Of a stretch of DNA of 64,000 nt, positions 60,220 through 64,000 are shown in pieces. The position numbers and the translations under genes were made by a program. The stretch covers positions 246,482,427 through 246,546,426 of the forward strand of contig CM060910.1 of NCBI GenBank assembly GCA_030737875.1. Direction: 5' to 3'. This stretch comes from Allium sativum (lineage: Eukaryota; Streptophyta; Magnoliopsida; Asparagales; Amaryllidaceae). Numbering within the stretch: position 1 is the first letter of the stretch; each line of letters starts with the position of its first letter. The notes under the pieces were generated by a model, which saw nothing but the letters and a program-made list of their open reading frames with translations, had not been told where the DNA came from and made no database searches.

Positions 60220-60660
60220 TTTCAATCTTTTCAATGTAGTAAAAATGATACATTTAAATGCAACTTTTTAATGTGATAAAAACGATACATTTCATTGCAA
60301 CTTTTTTAATGCAAATAAAAATGATACATTTGTAAATTCTAATGTGACTAAATTAATGAGTTTAATTTTGTCCATTCACATTCAACAAAAATGTATATTT
60401 TGTTGTACCTTTCGAACACCACACAAAAATGTATAACCTAACATGTTTTGTTGACATTTCTAATATAACCTAACATGTTTTGTTGACATTTCTAATGCAC
60501 ATTTTTAATAAAAGTGGCATCTTCAATCCTCTAAATAGATGACATGTTTAATTCTCTAAATAGATGACATAAATGACATTTCATGACATTTCAAATCTAA
60601 TGACATATTTAATCCAATTTAACCTTCCTAACAAAAGTGACCTTCTTATTTTAACATAAA
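60220..60660 (-). repeat. R7 LTR short repeats upstream of the leader
   Basis: Units AAAATGATACATTTNAATGCAAC (three copies, 60240-60335), ACAAAAATGTATANTTTGTT (60380-60435), CCTAACATGTTTTGTTGACA (60436-60500) and ATGACATNTTTAAT (60540-60610) follow one another. Confidence 0.72.
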
Positions 60661-61384
60661 CATTACTAATAAAAATGTTCTCATGAGAAATCCTATATTT
60701 CAAATGCAAATAAAAAGAATCTTTTTTTTTTTTTAAATTATCACATCAAAACATATTTTTTTTTAATGCATAGTGAGTTAAGAAAATGAAAAGTTACCAG
60801 GTTGAAATAAAGATACATGCAGGCATGATTTGGAAAGAATAAACATGACATTTATGATATGAATGTGCATGATTTATTTGTTTATTAATGTCAACATTAA
60901 TTAACGAACGTTACTTTGTCTATCACATGCGACATGAGTTTACTATATAAATAAACAAATAGATTTTATCATTTAATTTCTCAAATCAAACATATCTTAT
61001 AGTTGACACTCAACTTAGTGTCAATTTCTTATTAAAAATTATATTGAACCTTTAAAATAAAATCAAGGATTCAACTACTATTATTATTTTAATTTAAAAA
61101 TAGAATTTTTAAATTCTCCCGTATTTTCTAATGAAATAAATTTTTTAAATTTATCCTCAATTTCCGGGTTGTTACAATCTCCCCCACTTAAAAATCTTTT
61201 CGTCCTCGAAAAGGAACTAAGGTAAAAGTTGTTTAATTATCTAACCAAATTTTAATTTTCTTTTATTAATTTTATTTGTTGACTAACTTATCAAATACAT
61301 ATATACTTTTATATATTTAAAATCATATTTTCAAAAATAGATTATATATAATTAAAATACGTTAATTATAAGCTTATCACTCTG

Positions 61385-61502
61385 AACTCATCCTAGGGCA
61401 TTACTAACCCCATCTCTAATGAGTTTTCTCATTCTAGGACACTAATGGTCCTATCTCTAATGAGTATTCTTATTGGATATTACTAATCCAATCTCTGATG
61501 AG
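61385..61502 (-). other. Three tandem stem-loops in R7 internal region
   Basis: In sense, inner arms are TTGGAT/ATCCAA (61466-61502), TAGGAC/GTCCTA (61428-61464) and GGG/CCC (61385-61425). Outer arms CTCATT/AATGAG or ACTCAT/ATGAGT close the last two. The units share AGAGAT and TTAGTAAT-like loops, but the arms have changed on both sides. Confidence 0.75.
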
Positions 61503-61552
61503 TCTTTGTTTAGTTCTAACGAGTTGTACCCCAAAGATTTGAGCTAACCAGA

Positions 61553-61564
61553 GCTCTGATACCA
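61553..61564 (-). promoter_or_regulatory. R7 primer-binding site (tRNA-Met)
   Basis: GCTCTGATACCA on the plus strand is TGGTATCAGAGC in sense, two bases from the LTR end. The adjoining GAGC can pair with GCTC a few bases on. Confidence 0.95.
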
Positions 61565-61566
61565 GC

Positions 61567-63178
61567 TGTAATGACCCGAAAATTCCCACCCGTTGGATCG
61601 ACCATAAACCACACAGGTCTGACCCAAAAGTTAGAAATTCTCGAATGCATTAACTCGGGGCATACTACAACATCAGAACAAATAACAAAAGACTTTTATA
61701 ACATTATAATAACGTTACATCAGAGTACATAATATCAGAGTACATCGAATAAATATATTACAGCGGAAGATTATATTACAAGAAATTAATACAATTCACA
61801 GCGGAAGACTTCATTGCTCAGGACACAGCTTTAAGCTTCGATCCAAGATCCTGCTAAAGAGATAAAGATATCTGCAAAAAGCTACTCGACTGCCCGTGTG
61901 GAAAGAGGGCACCCGAGTTCGCAAGGTGAAAACAAACTACGGGTCAGTCATGGGACTGGTGTGAGAATTTTTAACTAGTTTAACTAACAGTAATAAGGCA
62001 AATCCAAGGACCACGCCGCTAACGCGGAACGGGTTTACTCCAATGGATTGCCGTGCATAATAATAAAGGAAATCGTCAAATAGCACAATGCTTTTTTTGG
62101 AAAAATGAAACCATTATAAGACCCAGGTCCCATCACACAATGCAACGCACACCAGAGGATAGGGTTTTACCTTATAATGGTCAAAGGATGCTTGATACGT
62201 GAAAACGATATTATTATTAGTGTGTATATATATATATAAAACATTCAAATATAATATCAATCCTAGACGGCATAGGTACCATATACTATGTCGCCGTACT
62301 AGTTCTACAATCAAAACCGCAAGGTCGTATTGGAAATTGGGTTTCCATCATGAGTCGAGGCTAGGGGCAAGCTCCTCTCCGATTTGAGACACTCTAGCAA
62401 ATGCCTCAGGATCCCCCGCAGTGAACCCTTGGATGCGGTAGGGCCGGTCCCCGCATATCGGCAGTGGATTGGTTATGCCTGAACACACGCTTCCCGGTTC
62501 CTTTGAACCTATAATATGACCACTATCGGCCTATAAAAATCCGAGGCGCCTCAAAATCCATCATCCACATAAGTAAAATGTCAGGGCTGGTAGGTCGCTG
62601 ACACCACTCTAGCTAGAAAGAAACATGTGCACTCCCTACGGTCCATATCCCGTTTTTGACTCATACCGGGGTGTGAGGCTCGCGAAGTCACGCTATACAC
62701 AAAGCTACGCCTAAACAGGTCGTGCTTTGATCATCAACCACAAGGCTTGCTTTTCAACAAAAGCCTTGATCAATGCATCTTAGTATGCCACATTGTTAGT
62801 CCATACTATACCATTGATTTCTGCCAATATATAACCTCTAAGCTCATATGTCTCAGAGAAGGGTGTTAACCACCAAGCAGATATATATTAACAGAGATCA
62901 ACGAATGTAGTATAAAGGACTACAACGTCAGACATACATTCCATTTATAAACTTATGCTCTGGGTCTGAGCGAAAGTCAAATCCGTACAAATCAACACTA
63001 CGTCCGGATAACTACCATCTTAGCCCCGTCTTGGGAGCAAATCAATCAAGGACCTCAACGCTAGTTACCCATTCGATGTGAAGATCGTCGGTCTTCAATC
63101 GTCGTCTTCAACTCTTAGATTTAAAACATCGTATAATCATTTGAAATGAGATTGAACTCGGTCTTCTCAAATGATTCT

Positions 63179-63223
<45 letters not shown>

Positions 63224-64000
63224 AAAACATTTCATATCGTTATTAATATTTGATAACGACCTATCGCTATTTTTATTTATATAAAAATAGTCTAAATAAT
63301 TTAACGACGCTTCGGGTCGATGGGCGACCCTGGCGCTGTTTTCAACCAAATTTGATTTACACATAACTTGAAATCTAACCGTTGGATTTTGGCGAAATTT
63401 ATGCCGTTGGAAAGATTTTCCCAAAGCGGTCCTAACGGCTCCAGTTTTGGGAAAATCCGACGGTCGGATCTCTCGGTATAACCGTTTAAAGTTACGATTG
63501 CGGATACGCGAACTGCCGCGCGCGTTCCTTTTAATTTATAATTTATATTTATATAAGTATAAATCGTTTGGCGATTTCAACTATTAACGTCTATTCTTTT
63601 ATCGCATTTAAAATGACGATAAAAACATCACTTTTATTTTTACTCTGTTTATTTACATTTAAAATGTAAATAAAATGTGCTTTTTAAATTCACTTTAATT
63701 CATGCTTTATTTACACCAAATATAAATAGATGTTCTTTTTCTATCTTTGGTTTATTTACACTAAATGTAAATAAAAAAATTAAATAATCTTTTTCTATCT
63801 TTTGATTTATTTACTCTAAATGTAAATAAATATTCTTTCTTACCATTTATTTATTTACCTAGATATAAATAATGTTTTCATTTTCCTTTTCTTATTTCTT
63901 TACCCAAATGTAAATAAATGGTTTTTCTACTTCTACTTTTTCTTATTTATTTACACTATTTGTAAATAAATGTTTTTACTTTTCTTTTATCTTATTTATT
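61567..64000 (-). repeat. R7 5' LTR, partial
   Basis: It matches 49026 onward with about 1-2% difference, including the hairpins and the TA tract near 63182, and ends in the hairpin array at the window edge. Confidence 0.95.

Larger units (their letters stand above)
49026..61176 (-). repeat. R7 3' LTR, split by R8
   Basis: Without R8 and one TTTGT copy the LTR is about 6.8 kb, the longest here. It contains the hairpin arrays of 51090-53520 and 59002-60660, a TA tract at 50642-50682 and a GC-rich leader at 59820-60075 on the minus strand. The conserved LTR hairpins are at 49375-49397 and 50540-50556. 60660-61170 is AT-rich without recognised features. Confidence 0.93.
61177..61566 (-). other. 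R7 internal region, 390 bp
   Basis: Almost all of it is accounted for by a polypurine tract with hairpin (61177-61213: CTTTTC/GAAAAG), an AT-rich spacer, three stem-loops and the primer-binding site. No coding sequence. It is close to a minimal set of signals for reverse transcription in trans. Confidence 0.93.
49026..64000 (-). mobile_element. R7: gene-less LTR element, 5' LTR runs off the window
   Basis: It has a 3' LTR (49026-61176, containing R8), a 390 bp internal region and a partial 5' LTR. Sense ends are TGTAACAACCCGG and CGGGTCATTACA. The LTRs differ by about 1-2% by eye over the shared part. The internal region is just primer-binding site, three stem-loops and polypurine tract. CTAAA before 49026 would be one duplication copy. 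Confidence 0.93.

Overview
The window reads as repeat-dense, intergenic DNA of a flowering plant. No cellular gene, tRNA, rRNA or CRISPR array can be supported. Almost everything belongs to nested LTR retrotransposons of one superfamily, plus the remnant of a CACTA (En/Spm) DNA transposon. The plant assignment rests on primer-binding sites matching the 3' end of initiator tRNA-Met (TGGTATCAGAGC), LTR starts of the type TGTAAYRACCC, the motif TTCGGGGACGAAA before the polypurine tract (which I recall from plant Ty3/Gypsy elements, Tekay/Del-like), and a plant-type CACTA transposase. The species cannot be named from sequence alone.

Layout. R1 (+ strand, 1-8551) enters from the left edge. A flank of about 1 kb follows. 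A CACTA remnant begins at 9610; its two decayed transposase genes lie on the minus strand. It is cut at 13911 by R2, an older + strand element. R2's 5' LTR carries R3, a complete minus-strand element (15030-26486, target duplication GATTA). R2's short internal region carries solo LTR R4 (33179-39537, duplication GATTT). R2's 3' LTR carries solo LTR R5 (40454-46843, duplication ATAAA) and then R6, an LTR start at 47033. R6 is interrupted by R7 (minus strand, 49026 to beyond the right edge), and R7's 3' LTR is interrupted by solo LTR R8 (53678-58996, duplication TTTGT). Nesting is therefore five deep: CACTA, R2, R6, R7, R8.

The elements are built unusually. LTRs are about 5.1-6.8 kb, while internal regions are only 0.39-1.2 kb and carry no gag or pol, so they must be mobilised in trans. 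Each LTR repeats one plan: a 5' part built from a degenerate unit of about 170 bp; a CT-rich then GC-rich leader about 1-1.5 kb in, with a short Pro/Ser-rich reading frame and sometimes a GTGAGT donor-like site; then AT-rich arrays of short perfect hairpins; then several conserved stem-loops; then a TGTAA/AATAAA-rich end.

The main result of the hunt is a set of small RNA stem-loops kept between diverged families with compensatory base changes: just downstream of the primer-binding site, just upstream of the polypurine tract, and at three or four places in the LTR. In several, G-U pairs form only in the sense RNA. This suggests that these gene-less elements survive as structured RNAs recognised by proteins of a partner element. 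All comparisons were made by eye; no folding or database search was run.
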